From assembly GCA_050258815.1 (NCBI GenBank), contig JBLMZM010000316.1:1-64000 (forward strand): DNA of 64,000 nucleotides. The letters are read 5' to 3'. The notes below the pieces were generated by a model that made no database searches, was not told the origin of the DNA, and worked only from the letters and a program-made list of their open reading frames with translations. Source of the DNA: JAAXKN01 sp050258815. Lineage in GTDB: Bacteria > Bacteroidota > Ignavibacteria > Ignavibacteriales > SURF-24. The position numbers and the translations under genes were made by a program. Of this stretch, positions 8,966-18,800 are shown piece by piece. How positions within the stretch are numbered: the stretch's first letter is position 1; each line of letters opens with the position of its first letter.

Positions 8966-9736
8966 CGGTTCATTAACTGCCGCAACTTTTCACCATTACT
9001 ATAAAAAAGGAATTCGACTCATAGGTAGCGAAAGACAGGACATAATATTCCTGTTTTAAGACAGAGTTGACCTCAGATTTCCGGGTACGCAGTTATTCCG
9101 GGAATAATTAAGGTTATATAAGGGAAGGAACCCATTAAGGAGTCAGGAATTGAACTGAAAAGATTAGAATTATCGACTACAGATTATTATTGAAAGTCTG
9201 GAAGCAATATCTTTTTGTTTTGACGACCTTTCATGTTAAAGTATAATGTTATTAAGTAATCTTTAGCCTTTAATATCATATCTCAATAATAAGTTATCCC
9301 CCTTTCTGCCTTCTCATTTCCCGGATTTTCGTACTCTTAGCTCACATCTTCATCGTTTCAATACATATGCTATATCTTTATCGGCTTATTATAAAAGAGA
9401 TAATACTATTCAGACAACAGCATCCTAAAATTAAGTAAACAAGATATTTTACAAATATCAAGGCAAACCAGAAAGTTCAATTATCACTGTGATCTCTTTC
9501 ACAAACCTAATTTGCCCGTGTATTATGGGGATAATATAATTTATATTTATTGCAAATTTCAGTCATGGTAAAACGATATATACTGCTGCTGGCTTAGCTT
9601 TTCAGGGAAATGCAAGTCTGAATATTGTGATTGTTGTTATATTTTCTATATTCTAATATTGCTCGGGGATGTAAGAGTCCTTAATGTAAACCGTTTGCTT
9701 CACAATTCAGATAAGCTATAGCAAGGAGAACTCCCG
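8966..9736. other. 771-base divergent intergenic region, no gene supported
   Basis: This is A/T-rich sequence between the divergent helical-protein gene and the fatty acid hydroxylase gene. I find no convincing ORF, tRNA or rRNA fragment. A small hairpin GATATTT-TAC-AAATATC sits at 9443-9459. It must hold promoters for both flanking genes, but I cannot assign them securely. Confidence 0.45.
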
Positions 9737-10396
9737 ATGAAGAGAAATTACGTTTCCAACAAAGATGAATCAACCAGAATGTTTAAGAGCAATTTCATGG
9801 AATTTTTCAGTAAAGTCCATCCCGCAGTACCCGTAATTATTTTCCTCCCGGTAATACTTTATCTTCTGGATTATTCTTTATTTAGTATTTTCATGTCAGT
9901 TTACCATGTCATTTCTTTTCTTGTATTGGGATTATTCATCTGGACAATTACGGAATACCTGCTTCACAGGTTTGTTTTCCATTTTCCTCCGCGTGGAAAA
10001 ATCACCTCAAGAATCCACTTCATCTTCCATGGGGTACATCATGATTACCCGAGAGATTCAAGGCGGCTCGTGATGCCTCCGGCTGTAAGTATTCCACTTG
10101 CGCTTAGCTTCTATATCTGCTTCCACTTTATACTCGGGAGAATTTATTCCATTCCTTTCTTTGCCGGTTTTCTTTCCGGATACCTGTTTTATGATATTAC
10201 CCATTATGCCATTCACCATTTTAATATTCAGAATGGATTTTTCCTTTTTCTAAAAAAACATCATATGTTGCACCATTATATGGATAGTACAAGGGGGTTC
10301 GGGGTCAGTCTGCCCATTTGGGATATTATTTACAAAACTGACTTTGCCCTTACTAACAAAGCCGTGAGAAAACGAACCAGCAGCAGTGACTTTTAG
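9737..10396 (+). CDS. Fatty acid hydroxylase superfamily membrane protein (fatty acid 2-hydroxylase-like)
   Basis: This 219-residue integral membrane protein of the sterol desaturase/fatty acid hydroxylase family binds a di-iron centre through histidine clusters: HRFVFHF, HGVHHDYPRD, HYAIHH and HHMLHHY. HGVHHDYPRDSRRLVMPP is close to the motif of fatty acid 2-hydroxylases (FA2H/Scs7), which hydroxylate the alpha carbon of acyl chains used in sphingolipids or related lipids. Four hydrophobic segments are visible (about residues 32-50, 52-72, 112-130 and 137-155). AAGGAG precedes the ATG by 8 bases. The gene is monocistronic as far as visible. The acyl substrate is inferred only. Confidence 0.8.
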   Translation: MKRNYVSNKDESTRMFKSNFMEFFSKVHPAVPVIIFLPVILYLLDYSLFSIFMSVYHVISFLVLGLFIWTITEYLLHRFVFHFPPRGKITSRIHFIFHGVHHDYPRDSRRLVMPPAVSIPLALSFYICFHFILGRIYSIPFFAGFLSGYLFYDITHYAIHHFNIQNGFFLFLKKHHMLHHYMDSTRGFGVSLPIWDIIYKTDFALTNKAVRKRTSSSDF

Positions 10397-10703
10397 CCCG
10401 TCTGTCAGGCGGGCCCTTGGGAAAAATCTTTCACGCTCAGCAATTGACCTCCTTTGCAGGGAATCAGCCCTCAGGCGCCGGAAATTCCTTAATACACAAT
10501 ATTATGATACCCTGGTTTGGCTCATTGACCCGGAATTACAGGAGGCTGCTCCTTACTTTTGGAATTGACTCTGTACAATCATATGCCTTTTTTTGTAGTA
10601 TTTCTTGGCAAAGCTTTGTGAATTTACAACACTTGCTCTCAATTTCTGGATTCTGCACTCTGAATTCTAAGATTTTTTTCTTAATTTTACTGAACGTTTT
10701 TAA
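10397..10703. other. Intergenic stretch between hydroxylase and mrp genes
   Basis: About 307 bases without a supported gene. A GC-rich inverted repeat, GCCCG-tctgtcagg-CGGGC, begins at the stop codon of the hydroxylase gene (10396-10414) and may end transcription, although no T-run follows. Two short plus-strand frames here lack ribosome binding sites and family features. Confidence 0.4.
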
Positions 10704-10715
10704 ATGGAGGAAATT

Positions 10716-11822
10716 TTGTCCAAATTATCAGTTGATATGATCCTTAAATCATTGAAAAAGGTAAATGATCCTGACTTGCATAGGGACCTGGTTACCCTTG
10801 ATATGGTGAAAAATATAAATATAGCGGGCAATGATGTCTCTTTTGCCGTAGAACTGACTACGCCCGCATGTCCGTTGAAAGATAAGATCAAAAATGATTG
10901 CATAGAAGTTCTTAAAAATGACATTCCCGGTATAGGGAATATAAGTATAGACATGACATCCAGGGTAAGACAACATCAGGATAACAGAAAGGATGCGGTT
11001 TTACCCGGGGTTAAAAACACGATTGCCGTTGCTTCAGGAAAAGGCGGCGTTGGCAAGAGCACTGTAGCCGTTAATCTCGCAGTAGCCCTGGCTAAGGATG
11101 GTGCAAAGGTAGGACTCCTGGATGCTGATATCTATGGCCCCAGTATCCCTCTTATGCTCGGAATAGACCAGAAACCTTCCATATACCAGGATCCCAGTAC
11201 TTCACAGATGCTCCCGCTTGAAAAATATGGGGTCAAGATCATGTCCATTGGTTTCATGATTGATGAAGGAACTCCTGTCATCTGGCGTGGACCGATGGCC
11301 AGCGGAGCAGTAAAACAGTTTATGTCGGACGTAAACTGGGGTGAACTGGATTATCTCATATTTGACCTGCCTCCGGGCACAGGAGATATTCAGCTTACAC
11401 TGGTACAGACAATTCCCTTAACAGGCGCTGTTATTGTTACTACCCCGCAGGAGGTTTCTCTTATCGATGCCCGCAAAGGTTTAATGATGTTTTCAAGAGT
11501 TAACGTACCTGTACTTGGCATAGTGGAAAATATGAGCTATTTTATTGCCCCGGATACCGGAAATAAATATGATATATTTGGAACCGGCGGCGGCCAGAAA
11601 TTAGCCGAACAATATAATGTCCCCTTTCTTGGCGGAATACCTATCGACCCAAGAATCAGAATTGGTGGAGATACAGGTAAACCAATTGTCCATGACCTGC
11701 CTGATACAGAATATGCTCAGGTCATTCAGACTATCTCAAGAAATCTTGCAGCACAGGTCAGCATTGAACTCATCTCGGCAGCTTCAAGAAAGGTGGAAAT
11801 TATTCTTGGAGACGATAAATAA
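10716..11822 (+). CDS. mrp: Mrp/NBP35-family iron-sulfur carrier ATPase (ApbC)
   Basis: A MIP18/DUF59 domain (roughly the first 80 residues, with DPDLHRDLVTLDMV and TPACPLKDKI) is followed by a deviant-Walker P-loop ATPase: ASGKGGVGKSTVAVNLA, DADIYGPSIP and DLPPGTGDIQ. Mrp proteins bind an Fe-S cluster at a dimer interface and hand it to apo-proteins in the cytosol. The CXXC usually found after ENMSYF is missing here: the sequence reads ENMSYFIAPDTG. An ATG at 10704 opens the same frame, but GGAGG at 10706-10710 stands 5 bases before a TTG at 10716, so the TTG start is preferred; the difference is four residues. A NifU-domain gene follows after 17 bases, which supports an Fe-S role. Confidence 0.88.
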   Translation: MSKLSVDMILKSLKKVNDPDLHRDLVTLDMVKNINIAGNDVSFAVELTTPACPLKDKIKNDCIEVLKNDIPGIGNISIDMTSRVRQHQDNRKDAVLPGVKNTIAVASGKGGVGKSTVAVNLAVALAKDGAKVGLLDADIYGPSIPLMLGIDQKPSIYQDPSTSQMLPLEKYGVKIMSIGFMIDEGTPVIWRGPMASGAVKQFMSDVNWGELDYLIFDLPPGTGDIQLTLVQTIPLTGAVIVTTPQEVSLIDARKGLMMFSRVNVPVLGIVENMSYFIAPDTGNKYDIFGTGGGQKLAEQYNVPFLGGIPIDPRIRIGGDTGKPIVHDLPDTEYAQVIQTISRNLAAQVSIELISAASRKVEIILGDDK

Positions 11823-11839
11823 TCAGGAGTTAAATACAC

Positions 11840-12076
11840 ATGGGTAACGTAATGGAAGAAAAAGTTCTTAAAGCATTGGATACGATCAGACCATATTTAC
11901 AGGCCGATGGCGGCGATGTTGAGCTGGTAAGAGTCACCAATGAGGGTATTGTTGAAGTAAAGCTGACGGGAGCTTGTGGCAGCTGCCCAATGTCACAAAT
12001 GACCCTTCGCGCCGGCGTGGAAAGGGCACTTATTAGAGAAGTCCCTGGCGTAAGACGCGTTGAAGCAGTGAACTGA
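11840..12076 (+). CDS. Nfu-type NifU C-terminal domain iron-sulfur carrier
   Basis: This 78-residue stand-alone NifU C-terminal (Nfu) domain contains YLQADGGDVELV and the cluster-binding pair in GACGSCPMSQMT (CXXC). Proteins of this type hold a labile [4Fe-4S] or [2Fe-2S] cluster at a dimer interface and pass it to client enzymes. It lies 17 bases after mrp on the same strand, with AGGAG upstream of the ATG, so the pair is probably one operon. A second ATG four codons in (MEEKVL) is an alternative start. Its length fits the domain alone, with no extra targeting or scaffold part. Confidence 0.9.
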   Translation: MGNVMEEKVLKALDTIRPYLQADGGDVELVRVTNEGIVEVKLTGACGSCPMSQMTLRAGVERALIREVPGVRRVEAVN

Positions 12077-12283
12077 TAATCTTAACAACTCGAAAATAAG
12101 GTTAAAATCCAGGTTTTATTTGCTATTTCTTCTGAACTGGTCAATTCCCCCGGTACAGGAAAACCTTTCCCTTTTGCGGAAGGTCTTTCGAAATTCCGGG
12201 CCAGGGATTTGATACTGACTTTGTTCAGATATTGGATTTTTAACCAATTTCTATGAATTATTAAATATGACAAGAGGAATTAA

Positions 12284-13039
12284 ATGCGCAAGAAAGTAAT
12301 TGCCGGAAACTGGAAAATGTATAATGACATTCCGGCCTCTGTTAACCTAATTTCAGAACTTAAAAAATCACTGGCAGGACAGAACCTGAATGCAGACGTA
12401 ATAATTTGCCCTCCTTTTACCTCTCTGGATACGGCAAAAACTCTGATAAAAGACTCTGTGATAAAACTGGGCGCTCAGAATATGTATTTTGAGGAAAATG
12501 GCGCCTATACAGGTGAAATTTCGGCCGGAATGCTTAAAAGCGCCGGCTGCCAGTATGTTATTCTGGGTCATTCCGAAAGGAGAACCATTTTCAAAGAATC
12601 AGACGAGCTGATAAATAAAAAGATCAAAAAGGCACTGGCCAGCGGACTGATTCCTATTTTCTGTGTCGGCGAAACCCTTGAGCAAAGAGAGAACGGCACA
12701 ACAGAATCTGTTATTAAGACTCAGGTCACAATTGGCTTTAGCGGACTTAATACCGAAGAGGCCTCCAAGGTTATAATTGCTTATGAACCGGTCTGGGCTA
12801 TAGGCACCGGGAAAACTGCCACACCGCAACAGGCACAGGAGGTGCACGTTTTCATAAGAAATCTCGTAAAAACACTCTATACTGGTGAAATTGCAGACAA
12901 CCTGATTATTCAGTATGGCGGAAGCGTTAAACCCGACAATGCCGCTACATTGCTCTCACAGCCTGATATTGACGGTGCTTTGGTTGGCGGAGCCTGTCTG
13001 AAGGCGGATTCATTTATGAGCATTATCACATCGGCATAA
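12284..13039 (+). CDS. tpiA: Triosephosphate isomerase
   Basis: This 251-residue TIM barrel interconverts dihydroxyacetone phosphate and glyceraldehyde 3-phosphate in the cytosol. The catalytic set is intact: the lysine in GNWKMYN (about residue 10), the histidine in ILGHSERR, and the glutamate in AYEPVWAIGTGKTATP with its flexible loop. The phosphate-binding segment IQYGGSVKP and the final GALVGGACL are also present. Length is normal for the family. GAGGA precedes the ATG. It follows the Fe-S carrier genes by about 200 bases and ends upstream of the strong terminator at 13170-13205. Confidence 0.97.
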   Translation: MRKKVIAGNWKMYNDIPASVNLISELKKSLAGQNLNADVIICPPFTSLDTAKTLIKDSVIKLGAQNMYFEENGAYTGEISAGMLKSAGCQYVILGHSERRTIFKESDELINKKIKKALASGLIPIFCVGETLEQRENGTTESVIKTQVTIGFSGLNTEEASKVIIAYEPVWAIGTGKTATPQQAQEVHVFIRNLVKTLYTGEIADNLIIQYGGSVKPDNAATLLSQPDIDGALVGGACLKADSFMSIITSA

Positions 13040-13169
13040 TACGCCCTGTTATCAGCTCCGGCCGTTAAGCCCTGGTGCACCATTTGGCATCCGGGAGTGG
13101 CTGCGGGGCCAGGATGAGTATAGGGCTTCCGACTAAGTTATTGTTTTATAAGCCTTTCCTATTACCCAT

Positions 13170-13205
13170 AAGGCATTCCTGAACGCTTCGGGAATGCCTT
13201 TTATA
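13170..13205 (+). terminator. Intrinsic terminator after tpiA
   Basis: AAGGCATTCC (13170-13179) pairs with GGAATGCCTT (13191-13200). The stem extends through TGAA/TTCG to a CGC loop, about 14 bp with one G-T wobble, and is followed by a T-rich tail. It is a typical rho-independent terminator and it places the true start of the next gene downstream of it. Confidence 0.85.
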
Positions 13206-13271
13206 TTGATTTCCCCCCCTGATTTTCGTATTTTAAGTGTCTTTCTTTTTGCAATCATTTTTTCTGGAAAA

Positions 13272-15854
13272 ATGAAATATAAAAATATTATAATTGCGGT
13301 CATTTGTGTAATTACTTTAACTAATTTCCTCTCCGGTCAAATTAGGATAAAGGAACTCCCCAAATACGATCTGACACATCAGGATTCCCTCTTCTTTAAC
13401 GTTACCAATACCAGAAATATTATCAACCTGGATGGAAGGTGGAGCGTTTATACCCAAAACAATAAAGAAGATAAGAATACCGTTTCTGTGCCCTCAAACT
13501 TCAGAGGGGAGGAAGAACTTACTTTTGAACGGGAAATCAGACTTGACCAGCAGCAGGTCGGAAGCCACAGGTTTCAGCTTATCTTTCTCGGAGTTAACTA
13601 TTCAGCTGAAATCATACTTAACAATTTTGTGATCTATAAGCACCCGGGCGGTGACTTCCCCTTTAAGGTTGAACTGCCACGGGATATCCTGAAAACTGAC
13701 AGAAAGAATGTATTGGCAGTCAGGGTAACACACAAATTATCTTCCGAATCTACCTTACCCGTAAACCAGAGATTTTTATTCCCGGAAAGCGTCGGAGGAA
13801 TCTTCCGCGACGTCTACCTGCAGTCTGCTCCACTGTCCATGATATCCAGCTCCGATTATTCTTACAGCATCTCAGGCAATAACAGAATAACACTCAACAT
13901 AAATTCCAGAATCGAAGGCCGCCCTTCTGATGAAAAGACAGACTCAACTGCAAGAAGCAATGAATACTCCTTCAGGGTAAGGCTTATCTCTCCTTCAGGT
14001 GAAGATGTCCTTGCAGCCTCACCCACAGGATTCGTGCTCAATTCCAGGAAAGATAAAACGATTAACCTGTCTTATGATATTTCCAATGTAACACTCTGGT
14101 CACCCCAGGCCCCCCACTCTTATAAACTAAGGTACCAGCTGCTCAGGGGCGATCAGATAGTCGATGACGTGATTAAATCCGTAGCTTTTTATTCTCTCGT
14201 CCCCTCTAAAGAGGTTTTGTTGCTCAATAACGAACCATTTATATTAAACGGGACCACATATTATTCCTCTTTCCCCGGATATGGCAATCTGGCTTCATAT
14301 GACAGACTCAGGAGTGATATGAGGGCTATTAAATCCATGGGATTTAATGCCGTCAGATTTCCGGGTGCGGCTCCCCATCCTTACTGCCTGAGGCTGTGCG
14401 AGGAAATGGGTCTGCTGGCTTTTATTGAATTGCCCGTCGGTTCAATTCCTGAACAGATAACCGATAAGGCAAGCTTCAGGGACAGAATTAAAAGTTACCT
14501 CACACAGTTTATTAATGGCTACAAGGATTATTCTGCTGTTGCAGCCATTGGTCTGGGCAGTTCTTATCTGCCGGCTTCACCATCTCATATTTCATTTCTT
14601 ACATCAATGGCTGATTTTACGAAACACCTGAGCAATAAGCTGACCTATGCTTCTTTTGCCGGCTTTGACATTTCACCCATTGAAAAGCTGGATTTCTACG
14701 GAGTACAGCTGCTGAATAAACCAATGTCTGATTATACTTCCAGATACGAAAACCTCGAAGCCCAGATGGGTAAGGGAAGAGTATTCATCAGCTCTGCTAC
14801 ATATGCAACATTTATGGGAAGTACAAACGGCTACTCTAATCCTTTTTCTTTCGAGGCGCAGGCTAAATTTTTCAGTGACCTGCTGGACTATACAACCGAA
14901 AGGCATACCTCGGGATATTTCATAAACTCAATGTTTGATTATCAGGGTGACTATGCTTCCTTCAGTACCGGTTATAGCCCCATCGACCTGTACAGGGTTG
15001 GCATTTACCAGGATGACCACCAGACGGGACGCCTTGCTCAGAAGGTAATTTATGCCAAGCTGCACAACGATGAGCAGGTTACAATTCCCCAGGGAGCAGC
15101 AAAGGATGATTCACCCATTATTTTTATAATATACGGCGTGGGACTTGCTCTGATCATGGGCGCTCTGGTCAATGCAAAAAGAAAATTCAGGGAAGATGCA
15201 ACACGCGCTCTTCTCAGACCCTATAATTTTTATGCCGACATAAGGGACATGAGACTTATGTCCGGTGTGCAGTCCAGCATTCTTATGGTAGTTCTTTCTC
15301 TTTGCTCAGCACTCCTGCAGGTAAACCTCCTGTATTTCTTCAGAACCAATATACTCCTCGAAAAGATTATACTGGCCCTGGGAACTCCTGGTCTGAGCAA
15401 ATTTATCGCTTATCTGGCATGGAACCCTACTCAGGCCCTGCTCTGGATGACTATCGCTTCGCTGGTATTCTTTATCATGGCCTCCATAATAATTAAGATC
15501 GCATCATTTTTCGTAAGAAATAAGGTTTTCTTTTCCAGCATTTACTTTATGGTTATCTGGTCATTTCTGCCTTTATTGCTGCTGTTACCACTGGGATTGA
15601 TACTCTATAAGGTATTGAATGCAAACGTAATGACGATCTACTTATTTATTTGCCTTATGATATTCACCATCTGGATCTTCTACCGGCTGATGAAAGGGAT
15701 ATATGTGATTTTTGACGTTAACCCTGCCCACGTATATTTTTACAGTTTAGGTCTCCTGCTTTTGATAATCGGAGGTATACTTATCTATTTCCAATTGAGT
15801 GAGTCCAGTATCTACTATATAATTAATGCTTATAGACAATATAAGCTGATGTAA
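13272..15854 (+). CDS. GH2-fold pseudo-glycosidase fused to a C-terminal polytopic membrane domain
   Basis: This is a signal peptide (MKYKNIIIAVICVITL), a sugar-binding jelly-roll (LDGRWSVYTQ, VPSNFRG, FLGVNYSAEI, GGIFRDVYLQ), an Ig-like domain (VTLWSPQAPHSYKLRYQL) and a GH2-type TIM barrel (LLLNNEPFILNGTTYY, IKSMGFNAVRFPGAAPHP, LCEEMGLLAFIELP). Where GH2 enzymes have the acid/base in W-S-x-x-NE, this protein reads AIGLGSSY (residues 425-432). At the nucleophile strand it reads VFISSATYA, so both glutamates appear lost. From about residue 616 there are about six hydrophobic helices resembling a Yip1 domain. The frame could open at 13194, inside the tpiA terminator; the ATG at 13272 gives a proper signal peptide. 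A surface sugar-sensing role is a guess. smc begins 22 bases later. Confidence 0.7.
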   Translation: MKYKNIIIAVICVITLTNFLSGQIRIKELPKYDLTHQDSLFFNVTNTRNIINLDGRWSVYTQNNKEDKNTVSVPSNFRGEEELTFEREIRLDQQQVGSHRFQLIFLGVNYSAEIILNNFVIYKHPGGDFPFKVELPRDILKTDRKNVLAVRVTHKLSSESTLPVNQRFLFPESVGGIFRDVYLQSAPLSMISSSDYSYSISGNNRITLNINSRIEGRPSDEKTDSTARSNEYSFRVRLISPSGEDVLAASPTGFVLNSRKDKTINLSYDISNVTLWSPQAPHSYKLRYQLLRGDQIVDDVIKSVAFYSLVPSKEVLLLNNEPFILNGTTYYSSFPGYGNLASYDRLRSDMRAIKSMGFNAVRFPGAAPHPYCLRLCEEMGLLAFIELPVGSIPEQITDKASFRDRIKSYLTQFINGYKDYSAVAAIGLGSSYLPASPSHISFLTSMADFTKHLSNKLTYASFAGFDISPIEKLDFYGVQLLNKPMSDYTSRYENLEAQMGKGRVFISSATYATFMGSTNGYSNPFSFEAQAKFFSDLLDYTTERHTSGYFINSMFDYQGDYASFSTGYSPIDLYRVGIYQDDHQTGRLAQKVIYAKLHNDEQVTIPQGAAKDDSPIIFIIYGVGLALIMGALVNAKRKFREDATRALLRPYNFYADIRDMRLMSGVQSSILMVVLSLCSALLQVNLLYFFRTNILLEKIILALGTPGLSKFIAYLAWNPTQALLWMTIASLVFFIMASIIIKIASFFVRNKVFFSSIYFMVIWSFLPLLLLLPLGLILYKVLNANVMTIYLFICLMIFTIWIFYRLMKGIYVIFDVNPAHVYFYSLGLLLLIIGGILIYFQLSESSIYYIINAYRQYKLM

Positions 15855-15876
15855 TAATTCACGGAGTCAAGTTTAG

Positions 15877-18800
15877 TTGTATTTATCAAAGTTAGAGATT
15901 TTCGGGTTTAAGTCCTTTGCCAATAAGACCGTTGTGAACTTCAACAAGGGAGTAACGTCTATTGTCGGCCCGAATGGATGCGGTAAAACAAATATCGTAG
16001 ATGCTATCCGCTGGTGCCTGGGTGAGCAGAAAAGCAGTACCCTGAGAAGTGACAAGATGGAAAACGTCATTTTTAACGGCACTCAGAATAAAAAACCCAT
16101 GGGTATGGCCGAAGTAGCCCTGACACTGGTAAACGATAAAGGAATACTCCCTACCGAATACGCCGAGGTTACAATCACCAGAAGAATTTTCCGTTCTGGC
16201 GAAAGCGAATACCTGCTGAACCGTAACATCTGCCGCCTGAAGGATATTACAAACCTGTTCATGGATACGGGTATGGGCACAAACGCCTATAGCGTAATCG
16301 AGCTGAAAATGGTTGAGAATATACTCAGCAACAAGGCCGAAGAACGCCGGAATATGTTTGAAGAGGCCGCAGGTGTAAACAAATACAAACTCAGACGCCG
16401 GCTTTCACTAAAAAAACTTGAAGAAGTAAGAAAAGACCTCACCCGGGTAAATGATATAGTTTCAGAAGTAGAAAAGCAGGTAAACTCCCTCGAAAGGCAG
16501 GCTAAAAAGGCCGATAAGTATAATAAAGTATCTTCAATGCTCAGAGAGCAGGAGCTGGACCTCTCGCAAAGAGAGTATGCACTGTGGAATGGCAAAAGAA
16601 TCAGTTACAAAGACCTGAAAGAAGAAGCCTTCCGCAGAAAGGTTCATATTGAATCTGAACTCAGAAAGCTGGAAGACGAACTTGTAGTATTCAGAAATGA
16701 CATAAACGTCATCGAGGGTGACTTAAAGGAAAAAAGAAGGGCTATATCCCAACAGACAGATAAAATACACAGCGTCCAGAACAGTATATCAGTTGCAGAG
16801 GAAAGAAAAAAATCCCTGGAAAAAAACATAATCAGGTTTAAGCAGGAACTCGAAGAGCTCCATATACAGGATGAAGATACCGAAGACCTGATATTTGACA
16901 ACACTAATAAAATTTCGCAGATCAGAAACGCTGTAGTTACAAAAGAAAAAGAAATTGAAGAAAAGAAGACCCTGCTTGCAGAACAAAAACAGCTTCTGGA
17001 AGAAAAAAAGGCGGAACTGAAGATACAGCGTGAAACCATTTTCGAAAAGTTCAGGGATATCACCGGAAAGGAAAATCAGCTTTCAAACCTGAAAAAGTCT
17101 CTCACCTCTACACAAAATGCAATTGAGAAGCTTAACAACAGAATTCTTTCTGTAACCAATACGCTCGCTAAGACCGTGGGCTATCTGGAGGAGCTTGAAC
17201 AGGAAAAAACCGAAGCCGAAAAGAAACTCTCATCATCAGAAGCTTTATATGCAGAAAAGCAGGTTGAAAAAGAGGAGCTGGAAAAGAAACTCACCTCGCT
17301 GAAAGGTAAGGAGCTGGAAGAAAGAAGCACGCTGAACGCCCTTAAGGATAAAATAGACTTCCTTCAAAGTCTAATTAATAATCTTGAAGGCGTTTCCAAG
17401 GGTGCAAAGATACTCATTGAAAACGATGAATGGACCACCAGGGAAAAAACACTCCTGGCTGACGTAGGCAACGCCGATGAAGACTACCGCTTTGCTCTCG
17501 AGGCTTCGCTTAGAAATGTACTGAACAACCTGCTGGTTGAATCCTTCAGCGACCTGCAGAAAGCAGTTGATCTTCTTAGAAACAACGACCTTGGAAAGGC
17601 TTCATTCTATGTCCTCGGCTTTAATGCAGACAGAAAGAAAACCTTACTGCAGAAATTTCAGAACTACAGCGTTAAGAAAAATATTAAAAAGCTGGAAAAG
17701 GATGCTTCTTTCCTGGGCTGGGCTGAATCCATTATTCAGGCCGAGGAAAAGTGGAAGCCCTTCTTCAAGAAGCTGCTCTTCAAGACCGCCATTACCAAAG
17801 ATCTGGATTCGGCCTTTGAGCTGAGCAGAAAATTTCCGGAATTCAATTTTGCCACATTGAATGGCGACTTCCTGCACGAGAGCGGACTGGTTGATGCCGG
17901 TTCTGCCCCAAAGCTTGACGATACTCTTTTCGGCAGAAGACAAATGCTAGAAAACCTGAAGGGCGAATTCCCCAGATACGAGGCAAATCTTCTTGAGCTT
18001 AAAAATATTATCACTGAGACTGAAGAGAAAGTAGACTCGATAGACCTGAAGGATCTTTCCGACCAGAACAGGATACTCGTAAATGACCTGGCAAACATAG
18101 AGAAGCAGATCGCACAGTTCGAATTCGAAAAAAAGAAATTATCAGACGAAATTGACAAGGCCAGGGTCGAAACTAATGAACTGGCACGCAGTTCAAATCA
18201 GATTGATAACGAGATCGCTGAATCTGAAACAATCCTTGAAACGGAAAAGGGCGAGAAAAAGCAGGCCGAAGATGCACTCAAGCTGCTTGAAGAAGAAGTA
18301 AAGGCGCTCGAAAGCAGCTATAATATGGCCATTACCGCCCACAACCAGTCAAAGCTGGAGCTTGAAAGACTCCTGGGTGAAAGAAAGAACCTGGAAAACA
18401 GCGTCGAAAGGGCTCAGGTTTCCAGGGAGAATATAAAGAAATCGATCCAGAAAAGAGAGTTTGATATCACCTCCACCAGCGAGGAAACGGTTTCGCTTTC
18501 CAATCTTATTGAGGATCAGCAGTATGACCTTGATGAACTGGAAGCCGTTAAGAAAAAGATCGTGGCAGTTGAAGTTGAAATTGACAACAAGCTGAAAATC
18601 ATCAAAGCCCAGGCAATGGACCTGGAGAAAAAACTGCTGGAATTCCGTAAGGAAAGAGATAAGGTTTCTGACGAGATACATTCATCAGACATTAAAATCA
18701 ATGAGATCAACCTCAAGGTTGATAACCTGTTTGCCCATATAAAAGAAAATTATTCCATTACTCTTGAGCTTAAAGAGTTTGATGACCTGGATACATTCAA

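Noticed and set aside
10386..10740. Two overlapping plus-strand frames between the hydroxylase and mrp genes
   Set aside because: Neither has an SD; one begins inside the hydroxylase gene and the other runs into mrp in a different frame, and neither resembles a protein family.
13194..13271. Upstream extension of the GH2-fold gene
   Set aside because: It begins within the tpiA terminator stem; the ATG at 13272 gives a normal signal peptide.
16644..18158. Long serine-rich minus-strand frames opposite the SMC coiled coil
   Set aside because: Complement of Glu/Lys-rich coiled-coil codons; no gene-like features.
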